Both the position numbers and the translations under genes were made by a program. A stretch of 64,000 nucleotides of DNA. It comes from Bradyrhizobium sp. WSM1417. GTDB taxonomy: Bacteria; Pseudomonadota; Alphaproteobacteria; Rhizobiales; Xanthobacteraceae. Below the pieces are notes generated by a model. It was not told the origin of the DNA. It was given only the letters and a program-made list of their open reading frames with translations, and did not search any database. The DNA lies in NCBI RefSeq assembly GCF_000515415.1, contig NZ_KI911783.1:2594392-2658391 (forward strand), in the 5' to 3' direction. Below, in pieces: positions 26,966-35,807 of the stretch. Every line of letters begins with the position of its first letter. The first letter of the stretch is position 1.

Positions 26966-27658
26966 CTACGCCGTCCCCGTCACGCAATTCACCCACAGCA
27001 CCACGGCCTTCGCGTCATTGGCCGGATTTGAAAACCGGTGCGGCCTCCGGCTGGCAAACCGAAAACTGTCGCCGGTCTTCAGCGACCATGTCTCGTTGTC
27101 CACTGTCAGCATCATCTCGCCTTCGAGCACGAGGCCGGCTTCCTCGCCGTCATGGGTATAGAGCTCGTCGCCGGTGGAGCCGCCGGGCTCCAGATGTACC
27201 AGGAACAGATTGAGCCGGTTGTCGGCGCTCGCCGGGCTCAGCAATTGCTTCGACACGCCGGTGCGCCAGAGCTTCAATTCGGGCCGCTGAAGCCCGCGCG
27301 TGACGATTTGGCCGGATGCGCCGTCGGCGCTCGGGCTCGCGCCGAACAGCGCGGCGATGCCGACGCCGAGCACGTCGGCGAGCGTGGCCAGCACGCGCAG
27401 CGACGGCGACGACAGGCCGCGCTCGATCTGGCTGAGAAAGCCGATCGAGAGATCCGTGCGCGAAGCGACCGTCTCGAGCGAGAATTGCCTGATCCGCCTG
27501 AGATCGCGAATGCGGCGGCCGACCGCGACATCCATCGCCGGCTCGGCCGCTTTCCCAATAGTCCTGGTGCTGGCGTTGGCTTTGACCTTCACCTTTATCT
27601 GCACCTTCTTCACCCGCTTTGCGGCGGCCGGTCTGCGCATTCTTTTGCCACCGCTCAC
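26966..27658 (-). CDS. XRE-cupin transcriptional regulator (second copy type)
   Basis: 230 aa. A basic, Lys/Arg-rich N-terminal extension (about 1-40) is followed by an XRE helix-turn-helix (about 45-105, SLETVASRTDLSIGFLSQIE) and a C-terminal cupin_2 domain (about 150-225, GEEAGLVLEGEMMLTVDN, then GDSFRFASRRPHRF). It resembles PuuR-like repressors and differs clearly from the regulator at 23.5 kb. It is divergent from the ABC transporter genes. Two matching palindromes in that 162-bp gap are likely operators. The start is GTG 27658 or ATG 27640. Confidence 0.9.
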   Translation of the reverse strand: MSGGKRMRRPAAAKRVKKVQIKVKVKANASTRTIGKAAEPAMDVAVGRRIRDLRRIRQFSLETVASRTDLSIGFLSQIERGLSSPSLRVLATLADVLGVGIAALFGASPSADGASGQIVTRGLQRPELKLWRTGVSKQLLSPASADNRLNLFLVHLEPGGSTGDELYTHDGEEAGLVLEGEMMLTVDNETWSLKTGDSFRFASRRPHRFSNPANDAKAVVLWVNCVTGTA

Positions 27659-27672
27659 GTCAAACCGTTTCC

Positions 27673-27739
27673 TTCATGTGCATGAAAACCGCTTGCATCG
27701 GCCGCGAAAGTGTGACCAAATTTTCATACTGGTGAAAAT
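27673..27739. promoter_or_regulatory. Two TTCA-N6-TGAA operator-like palindromes
   Basis: Site 1 is TTCA-tgtgca-TGAA (27673-27686). Site 2 is ATTTTCA-tactgg-TGAAAAT (27720-27739), with perfect 7-bp arms. The TTCA-N6-TGAA core is the same in both, and their centres are 50 bp apart, about five helical turns. They sit between the XRE-cupin regulator and the ABC transporter genes, so cooperative repression of both promoters by that regulator is a reasonable inference. Confidence 0.55.
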
Positions 27740-27820
27740 AGGCCGAAACGGCTTGGCCCGCAACGTCTGCGATGACGAGATCTGCGAGCGCCGCCATCGG
27801 CCGGGCCCAAGGGGGATGCG

Positions 27821-28579
27821 ATGAAGCGTTTTGGTCTGGCCGCGGTCGCGGCATTCGCGATTGCCGCAGCAGCGCCGGCTTCGGCGCAGCAAGTGCTGAA
27901 GGTCGGCTCGACGCCGACAGGCATTCCCTTCACCTTCCTCGACACCAAGACCAATTCCATCCAGGGCATCATGGTCGATCTCGTCACTGAAGTGGGCAAG
28001 GATGCCGGCTTCAACGTGCAGATCGAGCCGATGCAGTTCTCGGCGCTGATCCCGTCGCTGACCTCAAGCAAGATCGACATCATCGCGGCCGCGATGTTCA
28101 TCACGGCGCCGCGCAAGGAGGTCGTCGACTTCTCCGACCCGATCTACACCTATGGCGAAGGCCTCGTGGTCCCCAAGAGCGACGCCAAGGCCTACGCCAC
28201 CCAGGACGATCTGAAGGGCGAGACGGTCGGTGCCCAGGTCGGCACCGCCTTCGTCGACGCGCTGAAGAAGTCCGGCCTGTTCGCCGAGGTCAAGGCCTAC
28301 GACACCATCCCCGACATCCTGCGCGACGTGAACACCGGCCGCCTCAAAGCCGGTTACGCCGACTATCCGATCCTCGCCTATAATCTGAAGCAGGGCGGCT
28401 TCCCCGAGGTGCGCCTGGTCGACGGCTACAAGCCCGTCACCGTCGGTTCGGTCGGCATCGGCGTGCGCAAGGGCGAGACCGCGCTGCTCGGCAAGATCAA
28501 CGCCTCGCTCGCCAAGCTGAAGGCCAACGGCACCATCGACAAGATCCTCGATAAATGGGGCCTGAAGGCGCAGGGTTGA
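27821..28579 (+). CDS. Amino-acid ABC transporter substrate-binding protein
   Basis: 252 aa. A Sec signal peptide (about 1-22, PASAQQ) is followed by a periplasmic binding protein domain of family 3 (SBP_bac_3), with FLDTKTNSIQGIMVDLV and AGYADYPILAYNL segments. This family binds polar amino acids, opines or related cations and delivers them to the membrane complex. GGGGG lies five bases before the ATG. It is first in an operon with permease (33 bp on) and ATPase genes. The ligand may be an amine or amino acid handled by the adjoining oxidase. Confidence 0.92.
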   Translation: MKRFGLAAVAAFAIAAAAPASAQQVLKVGSTPTGIPFTFLDTKTNSIQGIMVDLVTEVGKDAGFNVQIEPMQFSALIPSLTSSKIDIIAAAMFITAPRKEVVDFSDPIYTYGEGLVVPKSDAKAYATQDDLKGETVGAQVGTAFVDALKKSGLFAEVKAYDTIPDILRDVNTGRLKAGYADYPILAYNLKQGGFPEVRLVDGYKPVTVGSVGIGVRKGETALLGKINASLAKLKANGTIDKILDKWGLKAQG

Positions 28580-28611
28580 TCGCCAGCCCGCCGATCGATG
28601 AAGGCTGATCG

Positions 28612-29265
28612 ATGAAAGGCTTCTGGCACGACGCCGCCGAGTTCTTCCCGATCCTGATGAGCGGCGTCGTGCTGACGATCGTCGTCACCATCGGTTCGCT
28701 GCTGCTCTCGACGGTGCTTGGCCTGGTCTGGGCGATGATGCGGGTCTCCGGCATCCGCGTCCTATCGCTGCTCAGCGCCAGCCTGATCAACGTCATCCGC
28801 GGCATTCCGATCATCGTGCTGTTGTTCTACCTCTACTTCGTGATGCCCGATCTCGGCGTCACGCTGTCCGCGTTGCAGGCCGCGATCCTCGGGCTCGGCA
28901 TCGCCTACTCGGCTTATCAGGCGGAAAATTTCCGCGCCGGCATCGAGGCGATCGACAAGGGGCAGATCGAGGCGGCGCAATCGATCGGCATGGGCTGGTG
29001 GCTGACCATGCGTCGCGTCGTGCTGCCGCAGGCGGTGCGCATCGTGCTGCCGCCCTATGGCAACGTCATGATCATGATGCTGAAGGATTCCTCGCAGGCC
29101 TCGACCATCACGGTCGCCGAGCTCGCCCTTCAGGGCAAGCTGATCGCGTCCTCGACCTTCAAGAACACCAACGTGTTCACGATGGTTGCGCTGATGTATC
29201 TCACCATGAGCATTCCGCTGATCCTGCTGGTCCGTCACTTCGAGAAGCGGGCCGGCAAGAAATGA
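28612..29265 (+). CDS. Amino-acid ABC transporter permease
   Basis: 217 aa, about five transmembrane helices of the HisM/GlnP family. The cytoplasmic EAA loop ([20 protein letters not shown]) that docks to the ATPase is clear at about 122-141. The usual [11 protein letters not shown] segment after helix 2 is present. Only one permease gene is visible, so it probably works as a homodimer. Its stop overlaps the ATPase start (ATGA). Confidence 0.92.
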   Translation: MKGFWHDAAEFFPILMSGVVLTIVVTIGSLLLSTVLGLVWAMMRVSGIRVLSLLSASLINVIRGIPIIVLLFYLYFVMPDLGVTLSALQAAILGLGIAYSAYQAENFRAGIEAIDKGQIEAAQSIGMGWWLTMRRVVLPQAVRIVLPPYGNVMIMMLKDSSQASTITVAELALQGKLIASSTFKNTNVFTMVALMYLTMSIPLILLVRHFEKRAGKK

Positions 29266-29993
29266 TCGAGCTGACCGACGTCCACAAGAGCTTTGGCGAG
29301 AACGAGGTGCTCAAGGGCATCACGGCGTCCGTCCAGAAAGGCGAGGTGGTCTGCATCGTCGGCCCCTCCGGCTCCGGCAAGTCCACCATCTTGCGCTGTA
29401 TCAACGGGCTCGAAAGCTACGACCGCGGCGAGATCAGCGTCGAGGGATTGAAGGTCGACCGCGACGCGCCGTCGATCGTGCAAGTCCGCACCCAGGTCTC
29501 GATGGTGTTCCAGCGCTTCAATTTGTTTCCGCACCGGACCGTGCTGGAGAACGTGGTTGAAGGTCCGCTCTATGTGAAGAAGGAGCCGCGTGCGCAGGCA
29601 TTCGAGCGTGGCCGCGCGCTGCTCGCCCAGGTGGGCCTTGCCGAGAAAGCCAACGAACATCCGCCGCAGCTCTCTGGCGGCCAGCAGCAACGCGTCGCGA
29701 TCGCGCGGGCGCTGGCGATGCAGCCCAAGGCCATCCTGTTCGACGAACCGACCTCGGCGCTCGATCCTGAATTGGTCGGCGACGTTCTCGGTGTGATGCG
29801 CAAGCTCGCCGACGACGGCATGACCATGGTCGTCGTCACCCATGAGATGGGTTTTGCCCGCGACGTCGCAGACCGCGTGCTGTTCATCGACGGCGGCGTC
29901 ATCGTCGAGCAGGGGCCGGCGAAATCGGTGCTCAACCAACCGCAGCATGCGCGGACGCAGGATTTTCTGCGCCGCGTGCTGCATCCGCTCTGA
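29262..29993 (+). CDS. Amino-acid ABC transporter ATPase
   Basis: 243 aa with Walker [10 protein letters not shown] (34-42), Q-loop, signature LSGGQQQR, Walker B ILFDEP and the H-loop His in [14 protein letters not shown]. It is of the GlnQ/HisP type that energises polar amino-acid uptake. Translation is coupled to the permease by a 4-bp overlap. The open frame to 28998 is a shadow of the permease gene. The PuuB-like oxidase gene follows 12 bp later, so uptake and oxidation are probably one operon. Confidence 0.95.
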   Translation: MIELTDVHKSFGENEVLKGITASVQKGEVVCIVGPSGSGKSTILRCINGLESYDRGEISVEGLKVDRDAPSIVQVRTQVSMVFQRFNLFPHRTVLENVVEGPLYVKKEPRAQAFERGRALLAQVGLAEKANEHPPQLSGGQQQRVAIARALAMQPKAILFDEPTSALDPELVGDVLGVMRKLADDGMTMVVVTHEMGFARDVADRVLFIDGGVIVEQGPAKSVLNQPQHARTQDFLRRVLHPL

Positions 29994-30005
29994 TCGGTCT
30001 TCGCC

Positions 30006-31292
30006 ATGACCACGCGCCTGCCCCTGCCGCCATCGCTCTATGCCGACACCGCCGTTGCGCCGGTGACCACGCCGCCGCTCGACATCGACAAGACGGTCTC
30101 GGTCGGCATTATCGGCGGCGGCTATACCGGCCTGTCCACCGCATTGCATCTGGCGGAGCAGGGCGTCGAGGCACTGGTGCTGGAGGCGCAGGAGCCGGGC
30201 TGGGGCGCATCCGGCAATAATGGCGGTCACACCAATCCCGGCTTGAAGCACGACCCCGATCAGATCGAGGCCGATTTCGGCACTGAGCTCGGCCGCCGTA
30301 TGATCGCCTTCTCCTACGGCACGACGAACTTCACCCACGATTTGATCCGCCGCTACCAGATCCCGTGCGAGGCGCGGCAGAACGGCACGCTGCGCGCGGC
30401 CTATAACGAGGCCAGCGCCGCCGCGATCGAGACAACCGCGCGGCAATGCATCGCCCGTGGCATGCCGGTGACGTACCTCAATCGCGAGCAGCTACGCGAG
30501 ATGACCGGTACGGATCGTTATATCGGCGCCATGCTGGATACGCGCGGCGGCGATCTGCATCCGCTCAGTTACGCTCGCGGCCTCGCGCGCGCCGCGATTT
30601 CCGCAGGCGCGAAAATCCATGGCGAGACGCCGGCGCTGTCGCTCCGCCGCGAGGGCAGTCGCTGGCGCATCGAGACGCCGCGCGCGGTGGTGCATGCCGA
30701 CAAGGTGCTGCTCGCGACCAACGGTTTTACCGACGATCTCTGGCCGGCGCTTCGCCGCACCATCGTGCCGGTGTTTTCCTCGATCGCGGCCACGGCCCCG
30801 CTCTCTGACGACGTGGCCTGTTCGATCATGCCGACGCGTCCCGTCCTTTACGAGAGCGGCCACATCACCGTCTATTACCGCATCGATCAGCAGAACCGCC
30901 TTTTGATGGGTGGCCGCGGCCCGATGCGCTGGATCAGTTCGCCGCGCGACGTCGCCTATCTCATGCGCTACGCCGAGCGGCTATGGCCGCAGCTCAAGGC
31001 CGTTGCCTGGACCCATGGCTGGAACAGCCGGCTCGCCATCACCGCAGATCATTACCCGCATGTGCACGAGCCCGCGGACAACATCCTGATCTCGCTCGGC
31101 TGCAACGGCCGCGGCGTCGCGCTCTCGACCGCGATGGGCGCGCAGCTCGCGCGGCGTCTGATCGGCGGTGCCAAGGCCGAGATCGACATGCCCGTCACCG
31201 GCATCAAGCCGATCCCGATGCATGCCTTCTGGCCGGTCGGCGTGACGACGGCAGTGATCGCAGGCCGGGTGCGGGACCGGCTGGGGATCTAA
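30006..31292 (+). CDS. FAD-dependent amine/amino-acid oxidase (PuuB/OrdL-like)
   Basis: 428 aa DAO-type flavoprotein. The N-terminal extension of about 30 residues is followed by VGIIGGGYTGLSTALHLAEQ (FAD/ADP site). The SGNNGGHTNPG motif resembles that of gamma-glutamylputrescine oxidase. A C-terminal GCNGRGVALSTAMGAQLA segment closes over the flavin. The enzyme should oxidise an amine or N-substituted amino acid imported by the ABC transporter just upstream. A PuuB-like role in gamma-glutamyl-polyamine breakdown is likely, but other amines are possible. It converges with the gamma-glutamyltransferase gene with two bases between stop codons. Confidence 0.85.
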   Translation: MTTRLPLPPSLYADTAVAPVTTPPLDIDKTVSVGIIGGGYTGLSTALHLAEQGVEALVLEAQEPGWGASGNNGGHTNPGLKHDPDQIEADFGTELGRRMIAFSYGTTNFTHDLIRRYQIPCEARQNGTLRAAYNEASAAAIETTARQCIARGMPVTYLNREQLREMTGTDRYIGAMLDTRGGDLHPLSYARGLARAAISAGAKIHGETPALSLRREGSRWRIETPRAVVHADKVLLATNGFTDDLWPALRRTIVPVFSSIAATAPLSDDVACSIMPTRPVLYESGHITVYYRIDQQNRLLMGGRGPMRWISSPRDVAYLMRYAERLWPQLKAVAWTHGWNSRLAITADHYPHVHEPADNILISLGCNGRGVALSTAMGAQLARRLIGGAKAEIDMPVTGIKPIPMHAFWPVGVTTAVIAGRVRDRLGI

Positions 31293-31294
31293 GC

Positions 31295-32884
31295 TCAGCC
31301 CTCCGCCACCGCGTCGGCCCAGGGCTGGAAGATCTCGACCGCGCCGGAATTGGTGTCGCCGTCGCGCATCACGACGCTCGGGCAGGCGAACTTCTGCGGC
31401 AACGATTGCACCCGCGCTTCCTCATAGTCGAATCGCGCCGCGAGCGCCTCGCGTGTGTCCGCCGGCAACCTGGTATCGCCAATCACGATCGCGCCTTCGC
31501 TGGCGTCGATGCGCGGTTGGTGGATCGCGGCATCGAGATCCATGCCGAAATCCATCGCAAACGACACGATCTGCATCACCGACGGCAGGATGCGGCGACC
31601 GCCGGAGGCGCCGACCGCGAGCCGTCTGCCGTCCTTGGCCTCGGCGATGACAGGCGTGTAGTTGGTGAGGCAGCGCTTGCCTGGGGCGAGCGAGTTTGTG
31701 GTGCCCGGCGTCGGGTCGAACCACATGATGCCGTTGTTCATGGCAATGCCGGTGTGCGGCGTGACGTATTTCGAGCCGAAGGATGACAGCAGCGTCTGCG
31801 TCACCGCCGCGATGTTGCCGTGGCGGTCGACCACGGAGAAATGGGTGGTGCATGCGGGCGCCAGATAGTCCGCGCCGAGCGAGCGCTTGCCGTCGGCATC
31901 GCCCATGTCCTTGAGCCGCTCGCGATAGGCCGATTGCAACGCAGCGGCATATTCGGCATAGGCGGCCGCATCGGGCGCGCTTCCCGGCTTCAGGTTCTGC
32001 TGCAACAGGCGCAGCGCATGCGCCATGGTCGGTCCGGCCGTCAGCTCCGGCGTCGCAAACACCTTGCCGCCGCGATAGGGGATCGCCAGCGGATCGCGCA
32101 GATGGGCTCGGAACGCGGCGAGGTCCTCCACCGACAGCGCGCCGCCATCAGCCTTGATGTCGGAGGCGATGCTCCTGGCGAGGTCGCCCTGGTAGAAATC
32201 GCGCGGACCGGCGTCGGCGAGGTGCGCCAGTGTCGCCTTCAGCGCGTCCAGCGGCAGCCGCGTCTCGGACTTGATGCTCCATGGCGCGCTCGGAGGGAGG
32301 CCATCCTTCAGGAACGTGGCCGCGCTTCCCGGATAGCGCCGAAGATCGGCCGCCGATGCCGCGATCGTCAGCGTGGTCCACCAATCGACCAGCAGGCCTT
32401 CGCCGGCGAGGGCGACGGCCGGCGCGACGAGATCTTTCCACGGCAGCCTGGCGTGGCGGCGATGCGCCTCCTCCATGCCGGCGACGACGCCGGGCACGGC
32501 GATCGAGCCGGGGCCGTGGATGTTGCGGTCGTCCTTGACCCGCTGCCAGGGAAACAGATCGGAAGCCGCGCCTTCGCCGCTGAGCGGATAGTCGGCGGTG
32601 CGCAGGCTTTGCGGCGCGCACATGCCGTAGTCGATCACTTCGTAGCGATTTTCCGCGGCACGGTAGAGCACCATCGCGCCGCCGCCGCCCATGCCGCTGT
32701 TCCAGGGCTCCAGCACGTTGAGCGCGAAGGTCGTGGCGACGATCGCATCGACGCAGTCGCCGCCTGCCGCCAGCACTTGCGCCCCCACTTCGGCCGCCCG
32801 CCGCGATTGCGCAGCGACGATGCCGCCTTTGGATGTAACGGCGGGCTTGCGGACGGTTTGGGCGTGGCTGAACTGGTGCGGCAT
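31295..32884 (-). CDS. Gamma-glutamyltransferase family protein
   Basis: 529 aa Ntn-hydrolase. The small-subunit start ACTTHFSVVDRHGN contains the catalytic Thr (about 346), where self-cleavage would give about 345- and 184-residue chains. The SGGRRILPSVMQ region resembles the substrate-loop and oxyanion region. Unlike E. coli GGT there is no signal peptide after the MPHQFSHAQT start, so it is probably cytoplasmic. It could hydrolyse gamma-glutamyl amides, as expected next to a PuuB-like oxidase. ATG 32884 is chosen; the frame continues upstream without good cause. Confidence 0.88.
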   Translation of the reverse strand: MPHQFSHAQTVRKPAVTSKGGIVAAQSRRAAEVGAQVLAAGGDCVDAIVATTFALNVLEPWNSGMGGGGAMVLYRAAENRYEVIDYGMCAPQSLRTADYPLSGEGAASDLFPWQRVKDDRNIHGPGSIAVPGVVAGMEEAHRRHARLPWKDLVAPAVALAGEGLLVDWWTTLTIAASAADLRRYPGSAATFLKDGLPPSAPWSIKSETRLPLDALKATLAHLADAGPRDFYQGDLARSIASDIKADGGALSVEDLAAFRAHLRDPLAIPYRGGKVFATPELTAGPTMAHALRLLQQNLKPGSAPDAAAYAEYAAALQSAYRERLKDMGDADGKRSLGADYLAPACTTHFSVVDRHGNIAAVTQTLLSSFGSKYVTPHTGIAMNNGIMWFDPTPGTTNSLAPGKRCLTNYTPVIAEAKDGRRLAVGASGGRRILPSVMQIVSFAMDFGMDLDAAIHQPRIDASEGAIVIGDTRLPADTREALAARFDYEEARVQSLPQKFACPSVVMRDGDTNSGAVEIFQPWADAVAEG

Positions 32885-33108
32885 GATGATGTCTGTGTGC
32901 TGTCTTCGGTTTGGCTTCGTTGCGCTGAGCTCCGCAATCGGCGGAGCGCACAAAGAATGGCACATCGCCCCCACCGAGAACATCGAAAGGGCGGCGCGGC
33001 ATGGCTGGTGTGAAACAGGCGGGGGAGGCGCCAACGCGTGAATGCCCGGGGCAGGCCCGGGCATTATGAGTTGAGAGACAGATTAGTCGGAAGCGGAAGC
33101 CGCAGGGC

Positions 33109-33285
33109 TCAGCGCGCGCGATCCAGCCGGCTGGCCTGATACTTGGCGTGCCATTTCGGGCCAGGCCCGCGCATGTAGTGAAGCTCGGGGCGGTAGGGAT
33201 TGCCCGCGATCCGGATCAGCGTCAGCCATTTGCTGGCAATGAAATTCAGGGGCTGGCGGAGCAGGGTCAGTGACGCGAGCAACAT
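33109..33285 (-). CDS. Small basic protein, unknown function
   Basis: 58 aa, starting MLLASLTLLRQPLNFIASKW, with many Arg/Lys and aromatic residues and an ending in RLDRAR. GAGGTG lies seven bases upstream of the ATG. It starts 9 bp after the stop of the DUF6894-like gene on the same strand, so the two form a small operon. There is no domain I recognise. It may associate with membranes through its amphipathic N-terminus. Confidence 0.5.
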   Translation of the reverse strand: MLLASLTLLRQPLNFIASKWLTLIRIAGNPYRPELHYMRGPGPKWHAKYQASRLDRAR

Positions 33286-33294
33286 GGCATCACC

Positions 33295-33528
33295 TCAGTG
33301 CGGCTTGCCGAGCATGGCAGTGAAGGGGAGGTCGAAGATCTCCTCGCCATCGGAGCCGCTGACATGGATCACCCAGTCGCGCCAATCCTCAGCGCCGGGC
33401 GTCAGAATCATCGCGTTCATGATCTGGGCGGCACGGTCGCGCGCCTCGGTCAGGTTGGTCACGGCTGTACCGCTGCGATCGATCAGCGTGCCGTCCAAGT
33501 TGGAGCAGTGAAAATAGACCTGGACCAT
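33295..33528 (-). CDS. Small DUF6894-like protein
   Basis: 77 aa. Its start MVQVYFHCSNLDGTLIDRSG and the later ARDRAAQIM and DWVIHVSGSDGEEIFDLPF segments fit the small DUF6894-type proteins common in Bradyrhizobium, of unknown function. They are soluble single-domain proteins. It leads a two-gene unit with the 58-aa gene. The divergent sugar dehydrogenase gene starts about 200 bp away. Confidence 0.7.
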   Translation of the reverse strand: MVQVYFHCSNLDGTLIDRSGTAVTNLTEARDRAAQIMNAMILTPGAEDWRDWVIHVSGSDGEEIFDLPFTAMLGKPH

Positions 33529-33734
33529 ATGCGTCTCCTATTGGGAGCGATTGGGACGGCAAACCGATACCATTCCAAGCCTTCGCGAAACATTCGGGTC
33601 GAGCCCGGTAAGGGAATCTACGGAGATTGGTCGGCGCCAAGCCCCCTGCCGGTTTGATCACAAGGGGGTGTTGATCAACTGGACGGCATTCCCACGGCAT
33701 GGAACAACCCTGGACGGAAAGTCCGGGAGGCGCC

Positions 33735-35807
33735 GTGAACCACCTCACATTCTGGCGTGAAAGCCGAAGCCTGCGCGCATGCGCGGGCGCCTTGGTGGTC
33801 CTCCTGAGCCTCGCCTCGGCAGGCTCATCAGAACCGGTCCGCAAGAGTGGCTATGCGGTCGGCACGGAGACCTGCGGCAACGCCGATCTGGCTTTTCCAA
33901 AAATCCAGCTCGACATGAAAGCGGGATTTTGCGCCGGCCTCGTCGCCAGCGAGGAGGATCGGCTGAAATTCCCGCGCGCGATCGTCCAGGTGCCGGGTCG
34001 TGACCTGTTCGTGGTCGCCGACATGGCGGGCTGGGGCCATACCGATGGCCGGCTGCTGTTGCTCGACCCGCGCGCGCCCCAGGGACAGCGGTTCAAGGAG
34101 CTGCTGACAGCAATCGAATATCCGTTCGGTCTCGTGATCGGCCCGGACAAGAAGCTCTATGCCTCGAGCGCGGAGACGATCTTCCGGTTCGATCCGCTCG
34201 CCGACAATCCGCGCGACACGGTCGAGATCATCGTCCGTCACATGCCGGGCCGCCGGATCACATTGCCCGACGGCACCAGGGTCGACGAGAGCGCGCATCC
34301 ACTCAAGCAGTTTGTCTTTGATAAGAACGGCCGGCTGTTCGTCAACATCGGCTCGCACAGCGACGACTGCATCACGCCGGCGCCGGTCACGAAACCTTGC
34401 GCGGCGGCCGAGGGCGCTTCGGCGATGGCATCGATCTGGCTGTTCACGCCGCCCGCGGGCGGTATCTTTCCGGCGTTGAAGCCTGGCGAACCCGACCCGC
34501 CGCACGGTGTCTATGCGCGCGGCCTGCGCAACTCGATGGCGCTGGCGCTGCATCCGAGCTTTCCCGATGCGGGCTATGCCTTCCTGCAAGCCGAGAACGG
34601 CCGTGACCTGCCCGACATTTTCAAGCCGAACGAGGAGATCAATGCGATCGAGCAGGGCAGGCACTACGGCTGGCCCTATTGCTACGATTTGTCGACGCCG
34701 AGCCCCGAATTCAGGATCGTATTGCAGTCGGGGGTCTACAAATCGCTGTGCACCGCCAACGCTCTCTACAAGGCGCCGTTCTCGCTGCTGCCGCCGCACG
34801 GCGCGCCGCTCGCGATGCTCTATTATCACGGCGCGAAATTTCCGGAGCTCGAGGGCAAGCTGCTGGTCGGCCTGCACGGCTATCGCCCGACAGGCAGTCG
34901 TGTCATCGTCTATGACGTCGACGACCACGGCTTCCCGAAGCCCGCCCCGGCGCCGGTACGCTATCATGTCAGCTGCGCGGCCGATCCGACCCACAGCTTC
35001 CAGACCGAGGGTGGCGATGTCGACGCCGCGCCGTTCGAGGAGCTGATCGCAGGCTGGCACCGCGTCAACGGCGCACGGCCGCAAGGTGCGCCGGTCGGGA
35101 TGACGGTCGCCGAGGACGGCGCCATCTGGCTGGTCGAGGACAAGAACCAGACCGTGATCCGGATCGACCGCGCCGCGGGCGAGGCGCCGCCGCCCTTGCT
35201 CTGCGACATGCGGAGCCAGGCGCTGATCGATCAACTGGCGGCCTTCGTTGCCAGGGACGCGCAGAACAGCGTCCGGCTCACCAATTTGCGCAAGGGCCTC
35301 GTCGAAAAGCACTGCGTCGGCTGTCACTCGGATTTCGGCCTGAAGCCGGGCCAATCTGACGCACAGAAGGACGCGGCGATGCTTCGCTTCATGCTGTCGC
35401 AGGATGGCTGGATCTATCCTGGTGATCTCGACTCCGGCAAATTGCGCACGCGGCTTCGCGGGTTCGGCGCGGAGAAGCTGATGCCGCCGGGTGGCGAGGG
35501 CCTGCCGAAGGCCGAGCCTGGTTACACGCGCCTGCTCGACACGGCGGATCTGCTGGTATCAAAAATGGTTCCAGGCATCCGGATGCGGATCAAGCCCGGC
35601 CCGCCGCAGCGCAAGTTTTTTGGGAAAACCAACAAGGAATGCGGCGAAATACCGGCCGCCAAGGTCGTCGTCGTGACACAAAGGAACGCTGTAGACAAAC
35701 CCAGCTTCAGCCGCTTCTTCCGGCCGGCCGATCCCTATCTGAATGGCGAGTGCAGCGACGGCGATGGCTATTACATCCGGCAGGAATTTCTGGTGCCTGT
35801 GCAGTAG
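33735..35807 (+). CDS. Periplasmic sugar dehydrogenase fused to cytochrome c
   Basis: 690 aa. A signal peptide (about 10-30) is followed by a six-bladed propeller of the soluble glucose/sorbosone dehydrogenase type (about 60-480), with PFGLVIGPDKKLYAS and GVYARGLRNSMALALHP blades. A C-terminal cytochrome c domain has heme motif CVGCH (Cys about 527). Such enzymes use PQQ and pass electrons to their own heme. The start is GTG 33735, with GGGAGG four bases upstream; the frame is open from 33699. The stop overlaps the next gene, an SMP-30-like lactonase, which fits sugar to lactone to acid conversion. The sugar is not predictable. Confidence 0.85.
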   Translation: MNHLTFWRESRSLRACAGALVVLLSLASAGSSEPVRKSGYAVGTETCGNADLAFPKIQLDMKAGFCAGLVASEEDRLKFPRAIVQVPGRDLFVVADMAGWGHTDGRLLLLDPRAPQGQRFKELLTAIEYPFGLVIGPDKKLYASSAETIFRFDPLADNPRDTVEIIVRHMPGRRITLPDGTRVDESAHPLKQFVFDKNGRLFVNIGSHSDDCITPAPVTKPCAAAEGASAMASIWLFTPPAGGIFPALKPGEPDPPHGVYARGLRNSMALALHPSFPDAGYAFLQAENGRDLPDIFKPNEEINAIEQGRHYGWPYCYDLSTPSPEFRIVLQSGVYKSLCTANALYKAPFSLLPPHGAPLAMLYYHGAKFPELEGKLLVGLHGYRPTGSRVIVYDVDDHGFPKPAPAPVRYHVSCAADPTHSFQTEGGDVDAAPFEELIAGWHRVNGARPQGAPVGMTVAEDGAIWLVEDKNQTVIRIDRAAGEAPPPLLCDMRSQALIDQLAAFVARDAQNSVRLTNLRKGLVEKHCVGCHSDFGLKPGQSDAQKDAAMLRFMLSQDGWIYPGDLDSGKLRTRLRGFGAEKLMPPGGEGLPKAEPGYTRLLDTADLLVSKMVPGIRMRIKPGPPQRKFFGKTNKECGEIPAAKVVVVTQRNAVDKPSFSRFFRPADPYLNGECSDGDGYYIRQEFLVPVQ

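Noticed and set aside
30006..32884. Toxin-like or phage genes in the convergent junction
   Set aside because: The region is two ordinary enzymes meeting tail to tail; nothing viral or mobile is visible.
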